Below the pieces are notes generated by a model. It was given only the letters and a program-made list of their open reading frames with translations. It did not search any database and was not told the DNA's origin. From Ignavibacteria bacterium (GTDB lineage: Bacteria > Bacteroidota > Ignavibacteria > Kapaibacteriales > UBA4661): a stretch of DNA of 64,000 bases. Each line of letters starts with the position of its first letter. Within the stretch, counting starts at the first letter, position 1. The DNA lies in NCBI GenBank assembly GCA_014654705.1, contig JACVZY010000071.1, positions 93,439-157,438 on the forward strand. The letters are read 5' to 3'. A program made the translations under genes and the position numbers. This document shows, piece by piece, positions 1 through 7,443 of this stretch.

Positions 1-463
1 CATGACGCTTGCTGAAAACGTTGCGCTACCGATACAAGACGCAACCACGCTTTCGGAAGAGCGCATAAGCGAAATTGTTGCTATGAAGCTCGCATCGGTC
101 GGGCTGCAAACCTTTGAGGCATTTCTGCCTGCAGAAATTTCCGGCGGCATGAAAAAACGTGCCGGCATAGCGCGTGCAATGGCGCTTGATCCCGAAATTC
201 TTTTTTTTGATGAACCCTCGGCAGGACTAGACCCCATCAGTTCGGCGGCGCTTGACAAACTTATTCGTGAACTGAATACTGCGATGGGCACGACAATGAT
301 TGTGGTAACGCACGAACTGCAAAGTATAGCCGACATTGCCGATGAAGTCATCATGCTTGATAAGTCTGCACGCGGTATTATTGCTCGCGGAACTCTAGCG
401 GAGGTCAAGGCGATAACGGATGACAAGCGAGTCTATAATTTTTTCAATCGCATTGTCGAATAA
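1..463 (+). CDS. mlaF: MlaF-type lipid transport ABC ATPase, 5' end cut by window
   Basis: ATP-binding subunit of an MCE/Mla-type phospholipid transporter, expected on the cytoplasmic face of the inner membrane. Only the C-terminal ~153 residues are here: the visible protein begins in the stretch after the Q-loop (TLAENVALP), so Walker A lies outside the window. Visible are the ABC signature SGGMKKRAGIARA, Walker B ILFFDEP followed by SAGLDP, and the switch histidine in VVTHE. The variant signature SGGMxKR is typical of the MlaF/Ttg2A subfamily. An MCE protein gene and an auxiliary lipoprotein gene follow directly, which confirms the assignment. The permease (MlaE) is probably upstream, out of view. 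Confidence 0.9.
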   Translation, partial: MTLAENVALPIQDATTLSEERISEIVAMKLASVGLQTFEAFLPAEISGGMKKRAGIARAMALDPEILFFDEPSAGLDPISSAALDKLIRELNTAMGTTMIVVTHELQSIADIADEVIMLDKSARGIIARGTLAEVKAITDDKRVYNFFNRIVE

Positions 464-548
464 TCCGCCGAAACAAGTTGCAGAGCTATTAGCGAGCGAA
501 TACAATGCTGCACTCAAAAACTCAACATTCATCACTCAACATTTTGAT

Positions 549-1562
549 ATGAGCATCCCAACACGCCGTGTCAGTAGTCCGTTTATGATTGGCGCATTTG
601 TTCTGGTCGGCTTTGCTGTGCTTGTTGTGCTAACGCTTTGGCTTGGTGCTGCGAAGTTTTTTCAAGAATACAAAGAATTCAATACCTACTTCGATACGTC
701 TGTCCAAGGCTTGGAAGCCGGTCAGCCCGTGAAGTATCAAGGTGTCCCGGTGGGTAATATCCAGCGTCTGCGGCTTGCGGAGGACGGCAAACTTATCGAG
801 GTAGCGGTGCGTATCAACAAGAATGTGGCAATTGACGACAGTATGCGCCTCAGAATTGAAATGGCAAGCATTGCCGGTTCACGGTATTTGCTGCTTTTTT
901 ATCCCGCCGACCCCGCATTACTACGGCTGCATCCCACGCTACCTTTCAAACCTGACCATCCCGTTATTCCTTCTGCGCCGTCTTCCATAGAAGAACTGCG
1001 TGTGAGCCTGAATGAGGCACTGAATAACGTATTGGCAATTGACACACGCGGTATTTCATCGGAATCTGTGCGGGCGCTGCGCTCCATTGCAAAGGCAATG
1101 GAGAATCCCGAAATTGCAGAGATTCTACATAATGTCAATCTCACCTCGAAGGGCGTGGGAAGGCTGGTGGGAGCATTCGACACATCGAAAATTGTCAATA
1201 AAGCCGGCAACGTGATGAACGATGCACAGGAAACCTCAAAAAATCTTGTTTTAATGAGCGAAACTCTTCTGCGTACCGCAGAGCAGCTTGAAAAAGTAAC
1301 AAACCGCGTTGATAAAGAAATTGACCAAATGCAAATTGCCAAGCAAACCGAAAAGGTCATTAGCCGCTACGATACAACCATGCTTGGTATTCAGAACTCA
1401 GTAACGACGCTCACACGCCGTGCGGACAACTCTGTCAGCAATCTTGCTATTCTCATTCAAGAGCTCAAAGCAACGAACCGCGATCTGCGTAAATCCTTAC
1501 GCATGATTAACGACAACCCCTCGCAGTTGCTTTTCGCCGAGCCTCCTCCGAAAGAAAAATGA
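549..1562 (+). CDS. MCE (MlaD-like) substrate-binding protein
   Basis: Periplasmic lipid-binding component of the MCE transporter, anchored by one N-terminal membrane segment (about residues 12-35, FMIGAFVLVGFAVLVVL). The MCE domain follows at about 45-125, with the family-typical YFDTSVQGLEAGQPVKYQGV and a VGNI turn. The C-terminal ~200 residues are predicted helical, as in proteins that form a channel across the periplasm. I place the start at the ATG at 549; the frame is open upstream to 420 but that part overlaps the ATPase gene and would put 43 unrelated residues before the membrane anchor. The stop overlaps the next gene by 4 bases (ATGA), indicating translational coupling. Confidence 0.88.
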   Translation: MSIPTRRVSSPFMIGAFVLVGFAVLVVLTLWLGAAKFFQEYKEFNTYFDTSVQGLEAGQPVKYQGVPVGNIQRLRLAEDGKLIEVAVRINKNVAIDDSMRLRIEMASIAGSRYLLLFYPADPALLRLHPTLPFKPDHPVIPSAPSSIEELRVSLNEALNNVLAIDTRGISSESVRALRSIAKAMENPEIAEILHNVNLTSKGVGRLVGAFDTSKIVNKAGNVMNDAQETSKNLVLMSETLLRTAEQLEKVTNRVDKEIDQMQIAKQTEKVISRYDTTMLGIQNSVTTLTRRADNSVSNLAILIQELKATNRDLRKSLRMINDNPSQLLFAEPPPKEK

Positions 1563-2251
1563 AGAAACAATTACCCATTTTGACCATGATACTACCTGCT
1601 TTCATTTGCACACCACGCTTTCTCAATGCCCTTCAACGCTTGCTTCTGAGCGCCATATTCCTTTTGCCGCTTGCTGGTGTGACCGCGTGTATTTCGCTTA
1701 AAACCGAATATCCTAAAACAACGTACTATCGTTTGGAAGACAAGCCTGTTCAGAAAGCTGCAAAATCTGTCCCAGAAGGTCTACTGGTGAAACCATTCAC
1801 CATTGACAGCGAGTTCGATACCGACCACATTATTGTCATGGCAAGTGGCACAGAAGCACAACCCCTGCAATACCATCGCTGGACGAGCGAACCGCAAGAA
1901 CTTATCACAGCAAACATTACCAATCGCTTGCAGCAAAGTAATTTTTTTGCACAAGGCGTGTTTACACCTGCGTCGTCGGTTGTGCCGGGCTTGCAGTTGG
2001 AAGGGCGCATTACAGAGTGTTTGGCGCGTGGGGCGGCACAAGAGGGTAATATAGTCAGCCTACGGATTCACTGCACCGTGCAGCGCCTCGATTCTATCGG
2101 CAGGACAAGCGTTCTTCTTCAAAAAGTGTATTCGCAAACCCTGCGCCGCGTAAATGATGGCGGAGCATCTATCGCGCCCGCTATGAGCGAGGCTGTGAGC
2201 GCCCTCGGCGACGCACTTTTGGCAGACCTTACCGCTCTTCTTGTCCGCTAA
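1559..2251 (+). CDS. ABC-type transport auxiliary lipoprotein (PqiC-like)
   Basis: Likely outer-membrane lipoprotein partner of the MCE transporter. The N-terminus has an unusually long leader with a hydrophobic run (LLLSAIFLLPLAGVTAC) ending in a lipobox, with VTAC giving the lipidated cysteine near residue 44. The mature part begins ISLKTEYPKTTYYRL, the pattern seen in ABC_trans_aux/PqiC proteins. The start codon overlaps the MCE stop, so this is the third gene of one operon (ATPase, MCE protein, lipoprotein). An internal start nearer the hydrophobic run is possible. Family assignment is by pattern and context. Confidence 0.78.
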   Translation: MKKQLPILTMILPAFICTPRFLNALQRLLLSAIFLLPLAGVTACISLKTEYPKTTYYRLEDKPVQKAAKSVPEGLLVKPFTIDSEFDTDHIIVMASGTEAQPLQYHRWTSEPQELITANITNRLQQSNFFAQGVFTPASSVVPGLQLEGRITECLARGAAQEGNIVSLRIHCTVQRLDSIGRTSVLLQKVYSQTLRRVNDGGASIAPAMSEAVSALGDALLADLTALLVR

Positions 2252-2264
2252 ACTCTTCTTCATT

Positions 2265-3593
2265 ATGTCCAACGAACTCAGTCGCAAAGCCGTTCACGTC
2301 AGCATGATTGCCTGGGCATTGCTCATAGGGCGCATCGAACCATGGATGGTGAACGGAATTTGTTTTCTGGCGCTCTTGTTCAATATCTTTTTGCTACGAC
2401 GCATTACTGCAGGAGCGCTTGAGCGCGAGCAAGAGCGTGCACAAGGCTATTCTATCGGCTTGCTGGCATATCCGGCAGTGCTGCTCCTTATTGGTCTTGT
2501 GTGGCACAAACATCAAATTATCATGGCAATTGCATGGGGCGCAATGGCATTTGGCGATGGATTTGCGAGTATTGTTGGTCGGAGCGTTCCCTCGCGTCCG
2601 CTTCCGTGGAATAGCAGCAAAACATGGTCAGGTTTTACGGGCTTTGTGTTCATTGGTTTTGTACTGACGTGGTTATTTGTCATGCTATGCTTACCGCCAA
2701 ATGTGCGTGAAGGCTTGTCCTCAGAGGCTTGGACGGGTATTATTGCGGCGGCAGTGGTAGCGGGCGCATTAGCAGAATCGCAAGAAGGCTTTGTGGATGA
2801 TAATATTGTCGTCCCACTGGCTTCAGCACTCGTCGCATGGGTGGGAATAGCAATAACGCTCCCTTTGCCGGCAATGCCGTCCCACTGGCTCTACGGCTTG
2901 CTTGCGGTAACAGCCTTTGCGCTGGCGAGCTTCGCTCTGCGGAAGATTGACCTAGCGGGTGGTATTGCAGGCTGGTTCTGTTCGTTTGCAATATTTCTGG
3001 GCGGTGGTTGGACGTGTTTGGGGCTACTGTTGGTGTTCTTTGCAGGCGGCTCGTTTGCTTCAGGTTGGGGCTTTGCAGAAAAGCACATTCTTGGCGCGGC
3101 GCAAGAAAATCATGGAACTCGCTCTGTCGTTCATGCGCTCTCGAATGCCGGTGTGGCGGCAGCTTGTGGTGTACTGGCATGGCTGCTCCCGAATGATGCA
3201 ATGCTATTCAAAATTATGCTTGCCGCTTCGCTTGCCACAGCAACTTCAGACACGTTTTCGTCCGAGTTCGGAACGCTCTACGGAAAACGCTTTCTGAACA
3301 TTCTCACGCTCAAGCCCGACACTCGCGGTGCAGATGGCGTTATTAGTCTGGAAGGTCTTGCTTTCGGATTGCTAGGAAGCGCTTTGGTGGCGGTTGTTTT
3401 CAGTCTTGGTCTTGGCTGGGGAATGTGGACAATGCTCATTCTTTGCGCTGGGCTGGCTGCAAACCTCATGGATTCTGTGCTGGGCGCAACCCTCCAGCGT
3501 CGCGGACTGATGACCAATCATTCGGTGAACTTCACGGCGACGCTTTTCGGAGCGCTCTTTGTGTTGTTCTTCTACCTTAAATTCGGGTATTGA
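2265..3593 (+). CDS. Fused polyprenol/phytol-kinase-like and DUF92 membrane protein
   Basis: Polytopic membrane protein of about 442 residues with two recognisable halves. The N-terminal half (about 1-205) resembles the dolichol/phytol kinase and CDP-diglyceride synthetase-like fold: it opens NELSRKAVHVSM and carries AFGDGFASIVGR near residue 95. The C-terminal half (about 210-442) is a DUF92 (TMEM19/VTE6-type) domain, with SFASGWGFAEK and ATSDTFSSEFGTLYGKR. In plants VTE5 (phytol kinase) and VTE6 (phytyl-phosphate kinase, DUF92) act in sequence, so a two-step isoprenoid-alcohol salvage enzyme is a reasonable inference. Start is the ATG at 2265, 13 bases after the lipoprotein stop; a TTG at 2241 is in frame but overlaps that gene. 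Confidence 0.75.
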   Translation: MSNELSRKAVHVSMIAWALLIGRIEPWMVNGICFLALLFNIFLLRRITAGALEREQERAQGYSIGLLAYPAVLLLIGLVWHKHQIIMAIAWGAMAFGDGFASIVGRSVPSRPLPWNSSKTWSGFTGFVFIGFVLTWLFVMLCLPPNVREGLSSEAWTGIIAAAVVAGALAESQEGFVDDNIVVPLASALVAWVGIAITLPLPAMPSHWLYGLLAVTAFALASFALRKIDLAGGIAGWFCSFAIFLGGGWTCLGLLLVFFAGGSFASGWGFAEKHILGAAQENHGTRSVVHALSNAGVAAACGVLAWLLPNDAMLFKIMLAASLATATSDTFSSEFGTLYGKRFLNILTLKPDTRGADGVISLEGLAFGLLGSALVAVVFSLGLGWGMWTMLILCAGLAANLMDSVLGATLQRRGLMTNHSVNFTATLFGALFVLFFYLKFGY

Positions 3594-3624
3594 TATTTTG
3601 CCTCATCTTTTCATTATTTTTCCG

Positions 3625-4749
3625 ATGATGTTTACACTTGAAGCCGAAGACCCTCATTCCAAAGCCCGCGCAGGGCGTGTTACGACCGACAGAGGTGTTA
3701 TCGAAACGCCGATTTTCATGCCCGTCGGGACGCAAGGCACAGTCAAGGCGATTGAACAGCGAGAGCTTGTCGAATTAGGGGCGCAGATTATTTTGGGCAA
3801 CACGTATCATCTGTATTTGCGTCCTTCGGAAGAAGTGTTGTCAAAAATGGGCGGCTTGCACAAATTCATGAATTGGCAAAAGCCTGTGCTGACCGATAGC
3901 GGCGGCTTTCAGATTTTTTCCCTGAAAGAGATCATGAAATTGAGCGAAGAAGGTGCGGCGTTTTCGTCGCACATTGACGGCTCCAGGCATTTTTTTTCGC
4001 CCGAGCGAGTGATGGAAATTCAGCGCTGCATCGGCTCCGATATTATGATGCTCCTAGACGAATGTACGCCGTATCCTGCCACGCATGACTACGCCAAGTC
4101 TTCGATGGAGCGCTCAATGCGCTGGGCGAAACGCTGCAAAACGGCTGTGGAAACAACCGAGCCGCGCTACGGCGCACGACAATTCGCTTTTGGGATTGGA
4201 CAAGGCAGCGTCTTTAAGGATTTGCGGCGCGAATCGCTGGAAACACTCTGCGAGATTGGCTTCGACGGCTACGCAATAGGCGGTCTGGCAGTGGGCGAGA
4301 AAGCAGAGATGATGTATGATATTGTTGATTTTTCGACGGACTTCATGCCGAAGGAGCAACCACGCTATCTGATGGGCGTTGGAACGCCGCAGAATATCTT
4401 GGAGTGCATCGAGCGCGGCGTGGATATGTTCGATTGCGTGATGCCGACGCGCAACGCCCGCAATGCACAGCTTTTCACGACCAAAGGGCGCATCAATCTT
4501 CGCAATGCCAAACACCGCTTCGATGAAACGCCGATTGATGTGGGTTTGGAGAATTATGCGAGTGCGAACTTCTCGCGGGCGTATCTACGGCACTTGTTCA
4601 TTGCTGACGAGATTTTGGCATTGCAACTGGCTTCGCAGCATAACATTGCGTTTTACCTTTGGCTCGTGCGAACGGCACGGCAGCATATTCTTGCCGGAAC
4701 ATACAGCGCATGGAAACGGGATTTTTTGAGTGAGTCCTATCCTCAGTAA
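3625..4749 (+). CDS. tgt: tRNA-guanine(34) transglycosylase, Bacteroidota type
   Basis: Swaps guanine-34 for preQ1 (later queuosine) in tRNAs with GUN anticodons. The fold is complete over ~374 residues: IFMPVGTQGTVKA, the LTDSGGFQIFSL segment with the general-base Asp, AIGGLAVGE, and FDCVMPTRNARN with the nucleophilic Asp. The zinc-binding Cys cluster that normally precedes the SRAYLxHL helix is missing: the aligned stretch IDVGLENYASANFSRAYLRH has no cysteine. Bacteroidota TGTs that I know share this feature and the ending FYLWLV. Start is ATG 3625 (or 3628); the frame is open upstream to 3559 but overlaps the previous gene. Confidence 0.95.
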   Translation: MMFTLEAEDPHSKARAGRVTTDRGVIETPIFMPVGTQGTVKAIEQRELVELGAQIILGNTYHLYLRPSEEVLSKMGGLHKFMNWQKPVLTDSGGFQIFSLKEIMKLSEEGAAFSSHIDGSRHFFSPERVMEIQRCIGSDIMMLLDECTPYPATHDYAKSSMERSMRWAKRCKTAVETTEPRYGARQFAFGIGQGSVFKDLRRESLETLCEIGFDGYAIGGLAVGEKAEMMYDIVDFSTDFMPKEQPRYLMGVGTPQNILECIERGVDMFDCVMPTRNARNAQLFTTKGRINLRNAKHRFDETPIDVGLENYASANFSRAYLRHLFIADEILALQLASQHNIAFYLWLVRTARQHILAGTYSAWKRDFLSESYPQ

Positions 4750-4766
4750 CTTTCAAATAATTTTTT

Positions 4767-5534
4767 ATGCTCGCAACCATACAAACCGAACATAATTCCT
4801 TCCAAGTGGATTTCTCGAAGCCGCTCGACATCAGTATTCCTCTGCGTTCCGGCGAGGCAAACCCGAATGCGTTTTTTATCCAACAACCCGAATTTACGCC
4901 GTTTCGGGCGGGCGGATTTGTGGGAAGTGTGGCAGAAGGCGGAGCGTGCAATTGCGAGAACCTACTGCTGAACCCGCACGGAAACGGTACGCACACGGAG
5001 TGCATCGGGCATATCACCAAAGAGTGTATCACAATTAACCAAGTGTTGAAGCGCTTTTATGCTGTTGCCGCGCTTGTTTCGTTAGAGCCGGAGCGTCTTG
5101 CAAATGGCGATGCCGCCCTCAGCGAAAAGCAGATACGTGCTGCTGTGAAGGGCTTACACACGGATGTATCGGCGCTCATCGTGCGCACACTTCCGAATCA
5201 TGCCGACAAGCCTTTCCGCCGTTATTCCGGCGCTAACCCACCCTATCTCACGCCCGAAGCCGCCGAAGCACTTGCAGTGAGCGGTGTGCGGCACCTTCTC
5301 ATTGATTTGCCCTCCGTGGACAGAGAAGAGGACGGCGGGAAGCTCTCAGCACATCATGCTTTCTGGCAATATGCCGATAATGCGGTCTTTGAGCCGCGTT
5401 TCGATGCCACCATTACCGAGATGATTTTTGTGCCGGACACCGTGCCGGATGGGGCATATTTTCTTAACTTGCAAATAGCCAGCATCGAAAGCGACGCCTC
5501 GCCGAGCAAGCCTGTTTTGTACACGATTCTTTAA
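4767..5534 (+). CDS. Cyclase-family (kynurenine formamidase-like) metal hydrolase
   Basis: Probable metal-dependent amidase or lactonase of the cyclase/KynB superfamily, cytoplasmic, ~255 residues. The metal-binding signature is near residue 70 as HGNGTHTECIGH, against the family consensus HxGTHxDxPxH: the histidines are kept, while Asp is replaced by Glu and Pro by Gly. The start DISIPLRSGEANPNAF is typical of the family. A late SAHHAFWQYADN segment supplies a second histidine cluster. It lies 17 bases after tgt. The substrate cannot be told from sequence; no other tryptophan-degradation gene is nearby, so a kynurenine role is not supported. Confidence 0.75.
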   Translation: MLATIQTEHNSFQVDFSKPLDISIPLRSGEANPNAFFIQQPEFTPFRAGGFVGSVAEGGACNCENLLLNPHGNGTHTECIGHITKECITINQVLKRFYAVAALVSLEPERLANGDAALSEKQIRAAVKGLHTDVSALIVRTLPNHADKPFRRYSGANPPYLTPEAAEALAVSGVRHLLIDLPSVDREEDGGKLSAHHAFWQYADNAVFEPRFDATITEMIFVPDTVPDGAYFLNLQIASIESDASPSKPVLYTIL

Positions 5535-5554
5535 CCTTTTGTGGGACAAACGCC

Positions 5555-6343
5555 ATGAGTTTCTTAACACGCCAACTCAGCACTGCCGCGCTTCAGCGCG
5601 AAAAGCTCAAGGACTACCGTAATATCGTCGTCATTCAGGTTACGGTCATTACGATTTTGATGACGATGGAGGATTTGCTGGCGGGAATAGGTTTTGTCGA
5701 TATCCAGAAGTGGGTTTATACGCTGTTCATTGCTTTTGCGGGCTTTTATTTGCTGCTACTTTGGGATATGATGCGAAATTTTACGAGCAATATGCTCATT
5801 GTGCGCGGCTCGCTGGCATGGCTCATGGTTTTATTTGTGCTGGGTGCAATGGGAGAGAATCCGTTTCAGCGGTTACTTCCCAACCCGCGTCCGTTCTACA
5901 TCTTTATCCACACTTCCCTGACAATTATTCAAGGCTACGTTATTTCGCTATCCATCCGTGATATTTTTGCCCGTGGCGGCGTAACAAGTGATAAACTCTG
6001 GGGTTCGGCGTGTGTTTATCTGATGATTGGCTTTGTTTTCGGTGATATTTTCGACTTGCTCAATCTTCTCAATCCCGGGACGTTTGGTGTGGAAATTCCG
6101 GTTGGTTTTGCGAGTTATTTGGGCGGTGTGTATTTTAGTTATGCCACGCTGGGCGGCGTAGATGCGGGCTACGATAATATGTCTCGCCTTGTTCGCAATG
6201 TCTCGGTGATTGAGTCGTTATTTGGTAACTTGTATCTGGTGTTTTTGATTGGGCGAATTTTGGGATTACCGACAGGCACTCCGCCGGAAGAAACACCGAA
6301 ACCAACGCCGCCGCGACAAAAAGATGTTAGTCCTTACGAATAA
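5555..6343 (+). CDS. Ion-channel-like membrane protein with aberrant selectivity filter
   Basis: Integral membrane protein of 262 residues with about six hydrophobic segments. The last third resembles bacterial two-TM pore domains (Ion_trans_2): a helix FGDIFDLLNLL, a pore-loop-like YFSYATLGG, and a final helix SVIESLFGNLYLVFLIGRIL, close to the usual pattern SLAVLEAVxGQLYLAILIARL. The TxGYGD potassium filter is absent; the aligned residues read GVDAGYD. So it may be a channel with different selectivity or a non-conducting relative. The C-terminus is a short Pro/Thr-rich tail. It follows the cyclase-family gene by 20 bases and may be co-transcribed. Confidence 0.55.
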   Translation: MSFLTRQLSTAALQREKLKDYRNIVVIQVTVITILMTMEDLLAGIGFVDIQKWVYTLFIAFAGFYLLLLWDMMRNFTSNMLIVRGSLAWLMVLFVLGAMGENPFQRLLPNPRPFYIFIHTSLTIIQGYVISLSIRDIFARGGVTSDKLWGSACVYLMIGFVFGDIFDLLNLLNPGTFGVEIPVGFASYLGGVYFSYATLGGVDAGYDNMSRLVRNVSVIESLFGNLYLVFLIGRILGLPTGTPPEETPKPTPPRQKDVSPYE

Positions 6344-6388
6344 ATATTCTGCTTATCACCCCCCGTGCAAGCGATAGTTTAGGATATT

Positions 6389-7276
6389 ATGGAAGCCTCA
6401 TCACATCAAGCCTCAAAGCATACTTTACCCGAACAGACTGTCATAACTGCCGCCGATGGTTATGAGCTGGCAGCAAGTGTATATGCGCCTTTGGTGCCGA
6501 ATCGCCATGTCATTTTGCTCAATTCCGGCACAGGTGTCAAACGCGGCTATTATCACAAGTTCGCATCATTTCTTGCTAGCAAAGGCTTTACGGTTGTTAC
6601 ATACGACTATCGTGGTATCGGCGATTCTTTGCGGGTTGCCATTCAAGATTTTGATACAAGCATCAGTGAATGGGGCGAAAAGGATTGTGTTGCGGCTTTA
6701 GACTGGGTTCACGAGCGATTTCCAGAGAAAAGGCTTACGGTTGTCGGGCACAGCGCGGGCGGAAAGATTCCGGGCTTTGCTCACAACAACGTCTATATTT
6801 CATCGCTGGTGACAGTTGCCGTGCCGAACAGCTATTGGGGCTTGTGGCATTGGTGGGGGCGGCGTGGTTACTTTCTTTTCGTGCAGTTTATTATGCCCGC
6901 ATTGTCCCATTTGCTATCCTATTTCCCATCACGTTTTTTTGGCTTGGGAGAAAATTATCCCAAAGGTGTTGCGCTTGAATGGTCGCGGTGGAGCCGTCGC
7001 CGAGCATATTTACTGCATCCGAAACGCGGTCATTTCCCGAATTATTTCGATGAATTTCGCGGTGATATTCTAGCGCTCAGTTTTACTGACGACATAGTAG
7101 CCACAGGTGCAGCAGCAGAAGCATTTATGCGCTTTTATGCAAATGCCGAGAACCACACGCACTGGCACATCAATCCGAAAGAGCATGGCATTGAATCCAT
7201 TGGGCACTCCGGATATTTTCGAGAAGCGTGCCTTTCGCTTTGGAAACAGCTTGCTGAATGGATTGAGGCGCACTAA
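6389..7276 (+). CDS. Alpha/beta hydrolase (COG4757-like)
   Basis: Predicted serine hydrolase of 295 residues. Visible elements are the strand VILLNSGTGVKRGYYHKF (oxyanion region), TYDYRGIGDS, the nucleophile elbow GHSAGG near residue 120, an acidic residue candidate in SFTDDIVATG, and late histidines in WHINPKEHGIESIGHSGYF. The region between has a large Trp/Arg-rich lid (LWHWWGRRGYFLF) as in the COG4757 group. No signal peptide. An AGGA element lies just before the ATG at 6389. The substrate is unknown. Confidence 0.8.
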   Translation: MEASSHQASKHTLPEQTVITAADGYELAASVYAPLVPNRHVILLNSGTGVKRGYYHKFASFLASKGFTVVTYDYRGIGDSLRVAIQDFDTSISEWGEKDCVAALDWVHERFPEKRLTVVGHSAGGKIPGFAHNNVYISSLVTVAVPNSYWGLWHWWGRRGYFLFVQFIMPALSHLLSYFPSRFFGLGENYPKGVALEWSRWSRRRAYLLHPKRGHFPNYFDEFRGDILALSFTDDIVATGAAAEAFMRFYANAENHTHWHINPKEHGIESIGHSGYFREACLSLWKQLAEWIEAH

Positions 7277-7443
7277 GTGATCTCCGCAGACGAACATCTC
7301 ACATGGTTATGGCAACTCATTCAACCTTTCTTTTTGCCAAGGAGTCTCAAAAGAGTCTCACGTGTAATTTGCATATCACGCAGAACTTCACGATTTTTGT
7401 AGTCTTGATTGTCTTTCCGTTTCACAAAGGAGCATTTTTCGTA

